64,000 nt of DNA from Paenalcaligenes hominis (GTDB lineage Bacteria; Pseudomonadota; Gammaproteobacteria; Burkholderiales; Burkholderiaceae_B). The stretch spans positions 286,015 through 350,014 of the forward strand of contig NZ_JAATIZ010000004.1 of the NCBI RefSeq assembly GCF_011927625.1, in the 5' to 3' direction. Below, in pieces: positions 27,406-36,770 of the stretch. Made by a program: the position numbers and the translations under genes. The notes under the pieces were generated by a model, which saw only the letters and a program-made list of their open reading frames with translations, ran no database searches and was not told the origin of the DNA. Numbering within the stretch: position 1 is the first letter of the stretch; every line of letters begins with the position of its first letter.

Positions 27406-28770
27406 TTGGCTAAAACAAAAATAGCTATACTAGGCGCTGGCCCTAGTGGATTGGCACAGTTGCGTGCGTTTGAAGCCTTGCGCAAAGCAGGCGTAACCGA
27501 CCTACCAGAAATCACCTGTTATGAAAAACAGAACGACATTGGTGGCATGTGGAACTACACTTGGCGTACAGGCTTAGACCGCAATGGCGAGCCAGTACAC
27601 GGTAGTATGTATCGCTACTTATGGTCTAACGGCCCCAAAGAGTGTTTAGAGTTTGCGGATTACAGTTTTGATCAACACTTTAATCAGCCGATTCCGTCTT
27701 ACCCACCCCGTGAAGTCTTAAAAGATTACATCATGGGCCGTATTGATAAGCGCGCTATCTTTAATTACATTCGCTTTGAGTGTCCGGTTCGTTGGGTAAC
27801 CTATGATGAGCAGACTGAACGCTTTACCGTAACAGTCATGAATCACAAAACGGGCGAGCAAGAAACCGATGAGTTTGATTACGTCATTGTTGCTACTGGC
27901 CATTTTTCTACACCCAACATGCCCTACTACAAGGGTATGGAACAATTCCCAGGTCGTGTATTGCATGCTCATGATTTCCGAGATGCGCTCGAGTTTGAAG
28001 GCCAAGATGTGTTACTAGTGGGCGGTAGCTACTCTGCCGAGGACATAGGTTCACAATGTTATAAATACGGTGCTAAATCCGTGACCATTAGCCATCGCGG
28101 TGGCTCGTTTGGTTACGATTGGCCTAACAATGTCAGTGAAAAACCTGGCTTAGATCACATTGAGGGCAATACGGTTTATTTTACTGATGGTACCTCTCAA
28201 ACGGTAGATGCCATCATCATGTGTACTGGCTACTTGTTCCATTTCCCTTTCTTGCCGGACGAGCTCCGTCTGGAAACCCACAACTGTTTGTACCCAGACA
28301 ATCTCTACAAAGGGGTGGTGTTCCAGTCAAACCCCAAACTGATGTATTTAGGCATGCAAGACCAATGGTTCACCTTCAATATGTTTGATGCCCAAGCCTG
28401 GTTTGTGCGCGATGTCATTATGGGCAAAATTTCGCTTCCCGACGCTGTAACCCGACGTCAAGATATTGATGCATGGCTAGCCCGTCACGAGCAACTGGAT
28501 ACCGACGCAAAATCCATTGATTTTCAAGCCAATTATATTGATGACCTAACTCGCGTCACTGACTACCCTAGCTTTCCTGTGCACCAACAAGCTGACTTAT
28601 TCAAGCAATGGCTGCAAGATAAGCAAGCCGATATTATGGGTTTTCGTAATAAGTCTTATGCCTCAACCATTACCGGTACGTTGGCAGCCCAATTGCCACG
28701 GCCTTGGTTAGAGATTAAGGATGACAGCCTAGAAGGCTTTATGTCGCTTGCATTTAAAAAAGCAAGCTAA
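27406..28770 (+). CDS. tmm: Trimethylamine monooxygenase-type flavin monooxygenase
   Basis: A 454-residue class B flavin monooxygenase. The FAD motif GAGPSG is at 10-15, the family motif FPGRVLHAHDF at 181-191 and the NADPH motif GGSYSAED at 206-213. Stretches such as MYRYLWSNGPKECLEFADY and the MFDAQAWFVRDVIMGK region are highly characteristic of bacterial Tmm/bFMO, which oxidises trimethylamine to its N-oxide. Position 220 (ISHRGG) is histidine where I recall a tyrosine in characterised Tmm enzymes, so substrate range may differ. The start is a TTG with GGAG 7 bases before it. No TMAO demethylase or transporter genes adjoin it. Confidence 0.87.
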   Translation: MAKTKIAILGAGPSGLAQLRAFEALRKAGVTDLPEITCYEKQNDIGGMWNYTWRTGLDRNGEPVHGSMYRYLWSNGPKECLEFADYSFDQHFNQPIPSYPPREVLKDYIMGRIDKRAIFNYIRFECPVRWVTYDEQTERFTVTVMNHKTGEQETDEFDYVIVATGHFSTPNMPYYKGMEQFPGRVLHAHDFRDALEFEGQDVLLVGGSYSAEDIGSQCYKYGAKSVTISHRGGSFGYDWPNNVSEKPGLDHIEGNTVYFTDGTSQTVDAIIMCTGYLFHFPFLPDELRLETHNCLYPDNLYKGVVFQSNPKLMYLGMQDQWFTFNMFDAQAWFVRDVIMGKISLPDAVTRRQDIDAWLARHEQLDTDAKSIDFQANYIDDLTRVTDYPSFPVHQQADLFKQWLQDKQADIMGFRNKSYASTITGTLAAQLPRPWLEIKDDSLEGFMSLAFKKAS

Positions 28771-28804
28771 GTCTGCTTTGTACTGAATAGCGTTTTAGAA
28801 AATT

Positions 28805-28836
28805 AGGCTTTAGCGTCACAGCTAAAGCCTTTTTTA
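28805..28836 (+). terminator. Rho-independent terminator after the flavin monooxygenase
   Basis: AGGCTTTAGC pairs with GCTAAAGCCT around GTCACA and is followed by T6. Confidence 0.92.
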
Positions 28837-29003
28837 TCGCTTATAACGCCTTTTTGCACTGAATTTTTACGGGTTAACAGACTCCCTTTAACTAAAATCT
28901 CATGGCACAGCACATCAGGGATGATTACAATTCATTATTTCTATTTTTTAATCTACTTAATTAGTTAGGCTTTTTTGGATTAATTCTCTTTTAGGATCCC
29001 GTT

Positions 29004-29489
29004 ATGCACAAAAACAAAGCAGACAAATGGCGCGACTGTTTGCATAATTACGCCGAATCGGTGGGCAACTTGCTTGTTGAAGCGTTTCACTATCTGGCTT
29101 TGTTTGCCATCGGTGGTATGACTGTCTGGGCCGGCACATTAACAGCCATTGAAATTTTCCTAAAAGGCAAAGCCTCTATTGATGACATTTTGCTACTTTT
29201 TATTTATTTAGAGCTGGGGGCTATGGTCGGCATTTATTTCAAAACCAACCATATGCCAGTGCGCTTTTTGATCTATGTTGCCATCACCGCCCTAACTCGT
29301 TTAATGATCTCTGACATTTCGCATCACAATGAACCGAACATGGGGGTTGTGTATATTTCGGGTGCCATTTTGCTTTTAGCCATTGCCGTATTGGTGGTTC
29401 GTTTTGCCTCGTCTCGTTATCCATCAATAGAAAAGGCCAATACATCGCGTCGTGTTACAGACGAGACTCACGAGGGCCTAGAACCTTGA
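29004..29489 (+). CDS. PsiE-family membrane protein
   Basis: A 161-residue protein with four hydrophobic helices matching the phosphate-starvation-inducible PsiE family (LLLFIYLELGAMVGIYFKT is the hallmark). Function of the family is unknown. No Pho box is apparent in the leader, so phosphate control is not supported here. Confidence 0.85.
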   Translation: MHKNKADKWRDCLHNYAESVGNLLVEAFHYLALFAIGGMTVWAGTLTAIEIFLKGKASIDDILLLFIYLELGAMVGIYFKTNHMPVRFLIYVAITALTRLMISDISHHNEPNMGVVYISGAILLLAIAVLVVRFASSRYPSIEKANTSRRVTDETHEGLEP

Positions 29490-29582
29490 TTTAAGTTAAC
29501 AAACCCTTAGTCGCCAGCTTGCCTCAGTGATGTATCTCGTATACTAGATGTCCAGTTCGCATTGAGTTATCAAGGAGAGACT

Positions 29583-30338
29583 ATGTTCGACTTAAGCCAA
29601 CACATCGCTATCGTAACGGGCGGTGCCAAGGGCATTGGCAAAGGAATTGCCGCTACCTTAGTTAAAGCCGGTGCAGTGGTTATTGTGGCAGATATTGATA
29701 CCGAAAGTGGTGCTCGCACTGCGGCTGAACTTAACTGCCACTTTAAAGCCTTAGACGTCACATCGCAAAGTGCCTGTCAGCAGCTTGTTCAAGAAGTCGT
29801 CGACGAATGGGGTCGTATCGATATTCTTTGCTCCAATACCGGTATTTTTCCTCAAGCCAGCCTAGAGGAAATGACCGAAGCCCAATGGGATCAAATGCAA
29901 GCAGTGAATTTAAAAAGCACGTTTTTCATGGCTCAGGCTGTCCTTGCCATCATGAAAGCACAACGTTACGGGCGCATAGTGATCACCTCTTCCATTACTG
30001 GCGCTATCACCGGTTACCCCCACTGGAGCCACTACGGAGCTAGCAAAGCGGGTCAACTGGGTTTTATGCGTAGCGCCGCCTTAGAATACGCCCAATACGG
30101 GATCACTATTAATGCAGTGATGCCCGGCAATATCCTCACCGAAGGGCTCGCAGATCAAGGCGAGGCTTACCTAGAACAAATGACGCGAGCCGTTCCTGTC
30201 AAAGCTCTAGGCAAACCCGAAGACATTGGCTATACCGTCTGCTTTCTAGCTTCTAAAGAAGCCCGCTTCATCACAGGTCAAGGCATCGTCGTTGATGGTG
30301 GTCAGGTACTGCCTGAATCCCCTGAAGCCATTCTTTAA
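29583..30338 (+). CDS. SDR-family oxidoreductase (FabG/UcpA-like)
   Basis: A 251-residue NAD(P)-dependent short-chain dehydrogenase with TGGAKGIGKG at the cofactor site, CSNTG, the serine in TSSITG, and YGASKAG (Tyr-x3-Lys). The C-terminal VVDGGQVLPES is FabG-like. The start at 29583 has AAGGAGAG just upstream, so the longer frame from 29562 is rejected. Substrate cannot be assigned. Confidence 0.85.
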   Translation: MFDLSQHIAIVTGGAKGIGKGIAATLVKAGAVVIVADIDTESGARTAAELNCHFKALDVTSQSACQQLVQEVVDEWGRIDILCSNTGIFPQASLEEMTEAQWDQMQAVNLKSTFFMAQAVLAIMKAQRYGRIVITSSITGAITGYPHWSHYGASKAGQLGFMRSAALEYAQYGITINAVMPGNILTEGLADQGEAYLEQMTRAVPVKALGKPEDIGYTVCFLASKEARFITGQGIVVDGGQVLPESPEAIL

Positions 30339-30341
30339 GAC

Positions 30342-30370
30342 AAAAAAAACCCCAGCATGAGGGCTGGGGT
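30342..30370 (-). terminator. Terminator for the glutaredoxin-like gene
   Basis: CCCCAGC (30350-30356) pairs with GCTGGGG (30363-30369). The T8 tail is on the minus strand, so it ends the gene at 30393-30767. It may also slow transcription from the SDR side. Confidence 0.85.
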
Positions 30371-30392
30371 TAGCATCATTGACAATGGGATG

Positions 30393-30767
30393 TTATTTAT
30401 CCCCAAACCGCGTCGTTAAGTAATCAATAATAGCTTTAGACTCGTAAAGCCAACGCTCTTGGCCGTCGTCTTCAGTAATACGTAGGCACGGCACCTGACG
30501 CTTGCCGCCCTTTTGCACGAGCTCTAGCTCGGCGACTTTGTCTTTTTGAACCTCTTTCAGTGTGACGGGTACATTTAGGGTATGCAGCGTTCGGCGTACC
30601 TTTATGCAAAAAGGACACGCATGAAACTGATACAAGGCAAGACTGGCAGCCTCTTGGTCAACTCGCGCTTGTGCCTCTGGACTACGCTGCTTTTTAGCAG
30701 GTCGAGTTAATGTTTCCACACAGGCAATCAAATTGCCCAAGCCATTTCTAAACGCTTTCAAAACCAT
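30393..30767 (-). CDS. Glutaredoxin/GST-N-like thiol protein
   Basis: A 124-residue protein with a thioredoxin-fold domain carrying CPFC at 51-54, the cis-proline in RQVPCLRI and the ending ESKAIIDYL found in glutaredoxins and GST N-domains. The first ~40 residues form a helical or basic extension. It is probably a glutathione-dependent disulfide reductase. Confidence 0.83.
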   Translation of the reverse strand: MVLKAFRNGLGNLIACVETLTRPAKKQRSPEAQARVDQEAASLALYQFHACPFCIKVRRTLHTLNVPVTLKEVQKDKVAELELVQKGGKRQVPCLRITEDDGQERWLYESKAIIDYLTTRFGDK

Positions 30768-30909
30768 AAAAGACCTTCTGACTTAATAAGGGTATAGCAA
30801 TAATGTTGCTATTTTACGTTGTTTATACGACTGGTCGCAAACATATGTCCCTTAGGGGTAGCGCTTTGAATATAATCATGGCATTCATCGTTTTAGCTTA
30901 AGGGTCCAT

Positions 30910-32073
30910 ATGTCAACGAAAAGCCGTCTCTATTTTCGTAGCTTTATTATTTTGCTAGGTATAGTATCTGTCGCTTTTATATGGATTTTACTACCGTTTT
31001 ATGGGGCTATTTTTTGGGGGGTGATCCTTGCAATTATTTTTGCCCCCGTACAGCGCCGTTTACTGGTATTTACTAAAGGCCGGCGTACGATTTCTGCATT
31101 AATGAACTTAGTGTTCATTATTCTAATTGTCATTATTCCCGTTATTTTACTTACTGGTGCGCTCGCTCAAGAGATCGGTATGCTCTATAAACGCATGGAT
31201 AACGGTGAAATTGATGTGGCCGATTATTTAGAGCAAATTATTGCTTCGCTACCTCCTTTTATCACAGACTCTTTACAGCGAGTTGGCATTACAAACCTAG
31301 AGGACGTCAGCACTAAATTTTCTCAATTTGCCATGAGTGCTGGGCAGTTTCTAACCAAACAAGCCGTTAACATTGGTTCAAATACGTTCCAATTCATTAT
31401 TAGTCTGGGCATTATGTTGTATTTGCTTTTCTTTCTTTTGAAAGATGGTTCTGATCTTGCCAGACATTGTCGTTCGCTAGTGCCACTTAGCGAGGATCAA
31501 AAATCCCATTTGTTTAAAAAGTTCACCACTGTTGTTCGTGCTACAGTCAAAGGCAACATCGCCGTGGCAGCCACGCAAGGGGCGTTGGGGGGCATTATTT
31601 TCTGGGTGTTAGGGGTTGAGGGCGCGTTATTTTGGGGTGTGCTGATGGGTGTGTTGTCATTACTACCTGCCGTGGGCGCCTCGCTTATCTGGATCCCTGT
31701 TGCTATTTATTATTTCAGTACCGGTTTATTAGTCAAAGGCATTGTCTTGACCGCCTATGGCCTACTTGTCATTGGCCTAGTAGATAACGTGCTGCGCCCA
31801 TTATTAGTTGGTAAAGACACTAAAATTCCTGATTACATTATTTTAATTTCCACCCTAGGTGGCCTGTCTTTATTTGGCTTAAATGGCTTTGTGATCGGCC
31901 CTCTTATTGCTGCCATCTTTATGGCATGTTGGGATCTGTTTCCTTCAGCCATTCAACGGCAGGACGAAATACTCGAGGGCGATCACATAGAAATGCACTC
32001 TGGGTCTATCGAGACCATCGAGCATGCTACGATTAGCCTTGATGCGCCTGCCCCAGACAAAAAACCTAAATAA
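30910..32073 (+). CDS. AI-2E family (UPF0118) permease
   Basis: A 387-residue inner-membrane protein of the AI-2E/PerM family, with about 8 helices, a central soluble segment and the C-terminal LVDNVLRPLLVGKDTKIPDY and GPLIAAIF motifs. Characterised members export AI-2 or act as Na+/H+ antiporters, so no specific substrate is claimed. The start follows AAGGGT. Confidence 0.88.
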   Translation: MSTKSRLYFRSFIILLGIVSVAFIWILLPFYGAIFWGVILAIIFAPVQRRLLVFTKGRRTISALMNLVFIILIVIIPVILLTGALAQEIGMLYKRMDNGEIDVADYLEQIIASLPPFITDSLQRVGITNLEDVSTKFSQFAMSAGQFLTKQAVNIGSNTFQFIISLGIMLYLLFFLLKDGSDLARHCRSLVPLSEDQKSHLFKKFTTVVRATVKGNIAVAATQGALGGIIFWVLGVEGALFWGVLMGVLSLLPAVGASLIWIPVAIYYFSTGLLVKGIVLTAYGLLVIGLVDNVLRPLLVGKDTKIPDYIILISTLGGLSLFGLNGFVIGPLIAAIFMACWDLFPSAIQRQDEILEGDHIEMHSGSIETIEHATISLDAPAPDKKPK

Positions 32074-32080
32074 CAAAAGC

Positions 32081-32108
32081 AAAAAGGACTGGTACTCAGT
32101 CCTTTTTT
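32081..32108. terminator. Bidirectional terminator between AI-2E permease and MAPEG genes
   Basis: AAAAAGGACT and AGTCCTTTTTT pair around a 7-base loop. The right arm overlaps the last codon and stop of the convergent MAPEG gene. Confidence 0.88.
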
Positions 32109-32469
32109 ACAAAAACAAAATAAAAATACTGACTATAAAACTGAGTCCCCACACAATACTACGCGTTAAGGCCCAGTCTTTGATGTAGATCCAGATATAT
32201 GCTAATCGTAGACCTAACCAAATGCAGCCCCACTGAACAATAACATCGGTGTCCACCCCTTTATAAAGCGCAAATAACACGGCGGCATAAAAAAGCGGCA
32301 AGGCCTCAAAGGTGTTCTTTTGGGCAGCATGAGCTCGTGCGCGCCAGCCACTTTGATGCGCTAACCAAGCCCTTGGCTCGTGATTATCAAATTGTGAACC
32401 TCCTGCCTTGGCACTGACGGCCGCCACTAAAGGCAAGATAGCGGCCCCGACTAAAATCCATTCCACCAT
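32107..32469 (-). CDS. MAPEG family membrane protein
   Basis: A 120-residue integral membrane protein of the MAPEG family (membrane proteins of eicosanoid and glutathione metabolism), with four hydrophobic helices and the typical AHAAQKNTFEALPLF motif (about 46-60). Bacterial members are mostly uncharacterised; some have glutathione transferase activity. Confidence 0.85.
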   Translation of the reverse strand: MVEWILVGAAILPLVAAVSAKAGGSQFDNHEPRAWLAHQSGWRARAHAAQKNTFEALPLFYAAVLFALYKGVDTDVIVQWGCIWLGLRLAYIWIYIKDWALTRSIVWGLSFIVSIFILFL

Positions 32470-32530
32470 ATAAAACTCCTTTAGTTTCGTATATATCCAT
32501 TATCTCTAGAGATAGCTAAAGCGCCTAACA

Positions 32531-32562
32531 AAAAATGGCCTCTTTTAAAAGAGGCCATTTTT
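32531..32562. terminator. Perfect 32-base palindromic terminator
   Basis: AAAAATGGCCTCTTTT is followed directly by its exact reverse complement, giving a hairpin with A and T flanks that works on both strands. It ends the OCD/MHS operon. Confidence 0.9.
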
Positions 32563-32580
32563 ATACAACACAGAACACCA

Positions 32581-33519
32581 TTAACTGCGCGTATGGCTTT
32601 CGTAAACTAACACGGCTGCAGCTAGATCTTCAAGTGCATTTCCCACGGCTTTAAAAACAGTGACTTCTTCGTTGGCACGACGTCCACAATGATGTCCTAA
32701 GCACAAATCGAATAACGTAGCTTGAATTGCATCAGCCTGTAATACACCGACTTTAAATGCTTCTAGCAAGTCGCCCGCTTTCATGGGTGCCTCATCCGTA
32801 TCTACAAACACACTAGTGTGCTTAAAGCAGTCTGGGTCGCTTTCGATCATAGTGGGAGTAAAACTACCGATTAAGTCGAGGTGCTGTCCAGGCTGTAGCC
32901 AACTACCACGTATTAAGGGCTGTTCAGATAACGTGGCGCAGCTGATCATATCTACGGCACGCACCCCGTGCTCTAAATCATCTACCCAACGCGCATTTAC
33001 GCCCTGTTGCTGCAGCTGTTCAACCAATGCGTGGCCACTTGCTGGATTGTAATTCCATACCAGTACTTCGGTGAGATCACGAACAGCCCCATAAGCAGCT
33101 GGCAAATACGCAGCGACTTGACCTGAACCCACCACCAACAAACGGCTCGCGTCTTTACGAGCTAAATAACTGGCTGCTAAAGCAGAAGCAGCGGCCGTAC
33201 GCCTAGATGTAATCGCATCCCCATCAATAGTAGCTAGCGGCTGCCCCGTAGTACCATCGAATAATAAGTAGGTAGAGTGTAAGCCAGGCAGATTCTTTTC
33301 TCTGTTATTAGGAAAAATATTGACGGTTTTTATGCCCATGTACTGATGCTGATCCCAAGCAGGCATAATCAGCGTAATGCCTTTTTCCATACCGCATTCA
33401 ATGCTGTGGTTATGACGCAGAGGAACCGTAATCTCTGCCTGAAAAGCCTGCCGTAATGCAGGCACAAGCTGATCAAACGGCAATAATTCGTTGGTAGTCG
33501 TTGAGTCCAGGACAATCAT
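32581..33519 (-). CDS. Ornithine cyclodeaminase/mu-crystallin family enzyme
   Basis: A 312-residue NAD(P)-dependent enzyme of the OCD/mu-crystallin family, with the substrate lysine in MGIKTVNIFPNN, the TSRRTAAASALAA stretch and a Rossmann motif VVGSGQVAAYL. The start at 33519 is chosen for the GAGGT just upstream; it begins 2 bases after the transporter gene stops, so they are coupled. Members act as ornithine cyclodeaminase or as pyrroline-2-carboxylate or ketimine reductases, and this one cannot be told apart with certainty. Confidence 0.85.
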   Translation of the reverse strand: MIVLDSTTTNELLPFDQLVPALRQAFQAEITVPLRHNHSIECGMEKGITLIMPAWDQHQYMGIKTVNIFPNNREKNLPGLHSTYLLFDGTTGQPLATIDGDAITSRRTAAASALAASYLARKDASRLLVVGSGQVAAYLPAAYGAVRDLTEVLVWNYNPASGHALVEQLQQQGVNARWVDDLEHGVRAVDMISCATLSEQPLIRGSWLQPGQHLDLIGSFTPTMIESDPDCFKHTSVFVDTDEAPMKAGDLLEAFKVGVLQADAIQATLFDLCLGHHCGRRANEEVTVFKAVGNALEDLAAAVLVYESHTRS

Positions 33520-33521
33520 TT

Positions 33522-34820
33522 TTACCTCGAGATAGTTTGCTCTCGTACTGTGGCGACAGCAAATAAAGAAATAATAGCAGTCAAAATAATATAAACCGCT
33601 ACTGGAACCCAAGACCCGTTATAACGGCTCATGAGCCATGTGGCGATCAGTGGCGCTGTCCCACCTGCTAAAGCGGCACCAATTTGGTAGCCTAAGGTGA
33701 TCCCGGTATAACGCACTCGTGTGGCGAAAATTTCTGAAAACATGGTGCCTAATACCGCTGTGATCGGCGCCCAAATAATGCCTAAGCCTAATACCGTCGC
33801 TAAGACCAAGAGTGCATAGCTATCGCTATTTAACAGCATAAAATAAGGGAACGCATACAACGCCATGGCAATCGCGCCAAAAATAAATAAACGCTTACGG
33901 CCAATATAATCCGACCACAACCCCATTAACGGAATACACAGGGTGGTAACTAAGGTAGCAATCGTCACCGCATTTAATACCTCAATGCGGCTAAAGCTTA
34001 AAGCACCCGTGGCATAACTGACCACATAGGTAGAGAAAATATAAAAGGGTGCGGTTTCTACGACTTTAGCACCGACGGCAATTAACACTTCTCGTTTATG
34101 CGTTTTCAATGTTTCAACCAGAGGCAGACGAGATACATCGCCAGTCCGTTTTGCCTCTTTAAATGCGGGTGTTTCATCAATGCCATTGCGAATCCACAAC
34201 CCCAACAAGACCAAGCCTGCGCTTGCGACAAAAGGCACACGCCAGCCCCATTTCATGAACTGCTCGTCGGGGAGCTGACTCATTAACGCCATCGCTAATG
34301 TCGCCAATAGCATGCCAATCGTGACACCCATTTGCGGTACGCTACCAAATAGCCCCTTGCGATTTTCTGGTGCATATTCGTACGCTAAAAGCAGCGCCCC
34401 GCCCCACTCGCCCCCAATGCCCATCCCTTGGACTAAGCGTAATGTAATCAATAAAATGGGTGCCCAAACACCGATCATCTCGTACGTAGGCAACAGACCA
34501 ATAAGTACCGTGGCTGCTCCCATTAACGACAAGGTAATCACTAAGGTTTTTTTACGGCCAATCCGATCACCAATATGAGCGAAAATAAATCCACCCAATG
34601 GGCGAATAAAGAAAGTTAACGAGAACGACAAGTAAGCCAACATCAAACTCACCACCGGATCATCGGTAGGAAAGAAAAGCTTATTGAAAACTAATGCGGC
34701 TGTGGTGGCATATAAAAAGAAATCAAACCACTCGATTGAGCTGCCCGTTAGACTGGCTAGCAACACACGTTTATGTGCAGCTTTAGGTACTGCGTCCATG
34801 GCCTTATTGTTGTTTGACAT
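33522..34820 (-). CDS. MHS-family MFS metabolite:H+ symporter
   Basis: A 432-residue, 12-helix transporter of the metabolite:H+ symporter family (ShiA/ProP/KgtP type), with SSIEWFDFFLYATTAA in helix 1, FAHIGDRIGRKK in the 2-3 loop and GEWGGALLLAYEYAP in helix 5. AAGGAG precedes the ATG at 34820. Being coupled to the OCD-family gene, it probably imports that enzyme's amino-acid substrate or a precursor. Confidence 0.88.
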   Translation of the reverse strand: MSNNNKAMDAVPKAAHKRVLLASLTGSSIEWFDFFLYATTAALVFNKLFFPTDDPVVSLMLAYLSFSLTFFIRPLGGFIFAHIGDRIGRKKTLVITLSLMGAATVLIGLLPTYEMIGVWAPILLITLRLVQGMGIGGEWGGALLLAYEYAPENRKGLFGSVPQMGVTIGMLLATLAMALMSQLPDEQFMKWGWRVPFVASAGLVLLGLWIRNGIDETPAFKEAKRTGDVSRLPLVETLKTHKREVLIAVGAKVVETAPFYIFSTYVVSYATGALSFSRIEVLNAVTIATLVTTLCIPLMGLWSDYIGRKRLFIFGAIAMALYAFPYFMLLNSDSYALLVLATVLGLGIIWAPITAVLGTMFSEIFATRVRYTGITLGYQIGAALAGGTAPLIATWLMSRYNGSWVPVAVYIILTAIISLFAVATVREQTISR

Positions 34821-34972
34821 GGATTCTCCTTGAATAAAATAAATGGTTATTACCGTTAGGCCGCACCAATGCTGGCCTTGCAGCATCTAAACCCCAGTTT
34901 ATGTATAGGTATTACGGTTATGGCTCAAATAGTTCACTGCAAACTTAATCAGGTTACACCTGAAAAGTAACT

Positions 34973-34984
34973 AGGGTTAACCCT
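34973..34984. promoter_or_regulatory. Candidate MarR-type operator palindrome
   Basis: A perfect palindrome AGGGTTAACCCT lies about 85 bases before the MarR gene, in the region it shares with the divergent MHS transporter. MarR repressors bind such sites to control their own operon. Placement is suggestive only. Confidence 0.4.
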
Positions 34985-35069
34985 TCAAGTCATTACTGCC
35001 TAGTCAGTAGTTGCCTAAGCAGCTAATTGAGTGCAAAATACCTAAACATTGGATTTTGTTTAGGTGCTC

Positions 35070-35561
35070 ATGATCCCCTCTACGTATTACTTGCCCACTC
35101 CCGACTCATTACAAGCCAATAACAATCTCAGTCATTTACTCAGACAAGCCTTAGCCAGCATCAATGCCATGCTGAATGAGCAAAGCGCCCCATTGGGACT
35201 CACCGCTATGCAATGGCGGCCTTTAGTCTTAATTCGCTATGCAGGGTTAGACACCGCCGGTGAATTAGCACGACGAGAAAATACAGATACCGGTGCAATG
35301 ACGCGCACGCTGGATCGTCTAGAAGCCAAAGGCTTGCTCTACAGAGAGCGCTGCCCTATAGATCGACGCGTCATGAAACTGAAATTAAGCCCAACTGGGG
35401 AAAACGTCTGCGAAGCCATCTTGCCTTTGGTCGCCGACAGTTTAAATCTGCACGTGGCGGGTTTTAGTGATGATGAAATTCAACTCTGCTTGCGTTTACT
35501 ACAACGTATTATTGCCAATGGTGCGCTTGCCACCGAAACCTCAACCCGACCCCAGGTTTAA
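35070..35561 (+). CDS. MarR-family regulator of the emrAB-type operon
   Basis: A 163-residue winged-helix regulator with the recognition region RRENTDTGAMTRTLDRLEAKGL and the wing RCPIDRRVMKLKLS, typical of MarR/EmrR. It is 30 bases upstream of an EmrA-like gene, so it most likely represses this efflux operon and is released by the pump's substrates. An in-frame GTG two codons earlier is an alternative start. Confidence 0.88.
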   Translation: MIPSTYYLPTPDSLQANNNLSHLLRQALASINAMLNEQSAPLGLTAMQWRPLVLIRYAGLDTAGELARRENTDTGAMTRTLDRLEAKGLLYRERCPIDRRVMKLKLSPTGENVCEAILPLVADSLNLHVAGFSDDEIQLCLRLLQRIIANGALATETSTRPQV

Positions 35562-35591
35562 CCTCTTTTTCAATTTCTCCTGTCTCTTACC

Positions 35592-36770
35592 ATGAGCTCA
35601 ACTGAAACCCCCACTCATCCTAAACGCAAACCCTTGCTGCGCTTTGCCACCTTCTTTTTCATTGTTATTGGCGTGTGTTATGCCATTTGGTGGTTTAGTT
35701 TTGCTGCGCAATTTGAAAGTACTGAGGACGCGTATGTGCATGGCAATTTGGTTCCCATCAGTAGCCGGGTTCCCGGCACGGTGATTGCGCTATACGCCGA
35801 TGAAACCCAAACCGTACAACAAGGTGACGTGATTGTGCAGCTTGATGACACCGATTACCGGCTTGCTTTGCAAACAGCAGAGGCCCAATTAGCCCAAGTG
35901 GTTCGTCATACGCAAACGTTATACACAGAAACCGAGGCGCTTAAAGCCAGCATTCTTGAGGCAGAGGCCAATATCGAAGCCACTAACAGCGAGCTTTCTC
36001 GTGCTAATCAAGATCTAAAGCGCCGCCAGACACTAGGTAAAGCGGGTGGTGTCAGCGGTGAAGAGCTCTTACATGCCCGTACAGCTCAAGCACAGGCTCA
36101 GGCTGCTGTAACTCGAGCACGTGCAGCACGAGAAGCCGCACAAGCTAAGCTTAAAACGAATCAAGCTCTCACTGCCCATACGGAGGTTGCTCAACATCCA
36201 GATGTGCTCCGCGCAGCACAAGCGGTGCGCCAAGCCTGGTTGGACGTAGAGCGCACCACTATTCGCGCCCCCATTAGCGGTGTGTTAGCGCAACGCTCTG
36301 CGCAGTTAGGTAAGTCCATTAATGTGAACACACCCCTTTTTAGTGTGATTGCCCCCGAGCAGCTTTGGGTCGAGGCTAACTTTAAAGAAAACCAATTAAC
36401 TCATTTCAAACCAGGTCTTCCTGTTAGTTTGTATTCAGATTATTACGGTAAAAAACAACGTTTTCATGGCGTGATCGAAGGTATTTCAGCCGGCACAGGT
36501 GGGGTATTCTCGCTATTACCCCCACAAAATGCCAGTGGCAACTGGATTAAAGTCATCCAACGTGTGCCGGTACGTATTCAATTAGACCCCGATGAGTTAG
36601 CTCAATTTCCTTTACGGGCGGGTCTATCCATGCATGCCAAGGTGGCGTTAGACGAGCCAGTACAAAAACTCCTACCGGCGGCGTCTACCCCCTCTATTCC
36701 ACTGAGTTCAGACACGGAACAAGTAGAGCAGCGTATACATGCGTTAATCACTGATAACTTAAGCTCATGA
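35592..36770 (+). CDS. emrA: EmrA-like HlyD membrane fusion protein
   Basis: A 392-residue periplasmic adaptor with a single N-terminal membrane helix (about 17-36), a first lipoyl half (STEDAYVHGNLVPISSRVPG), an alpha-helical hairpin rich in Ala/Gln (about 85-200) and the returning barrel (TTIRAPISGVLAQRSAQLG). It links the EmrB-like pump to an outer-membrane channel, which is not encoded here. Its TGA overlaps the emrB ATG. Confidence 0.9.
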   Translation: MSSTETPTHPKRKPLLRFATFFFIVIGVCYAIWWFSFAAQFESTEDAYVHGNLVPISSRVPGTVIALYADETQTVQQGDVIVQLDDTDYRLALQTAEAQLAQVVRHTQTLYTETEALKASILEAEANIEATNSELSRANQDLKRRQTLGKAGGVSGEELLHARTAQAQAQAAVTRARAAREAAQAKLKTNQALTAHTEVAQHPDVLRAAQAVRQAWLDVERTTIRAPISGVLAQRSAQLGKSINVNTPLFSVIAPEQLWVEANFKENQLTHFKPGLPVSLYSDYYGKKQRFHGVIEGISAGTGGVFSLLPPQNASGNWIKVIQRVPVRIQLDPDELAQFPLRAGLSMHAKVALDEPVQKLLPAASTPSIPLSSDTEQVEQRIHALITDNLSS

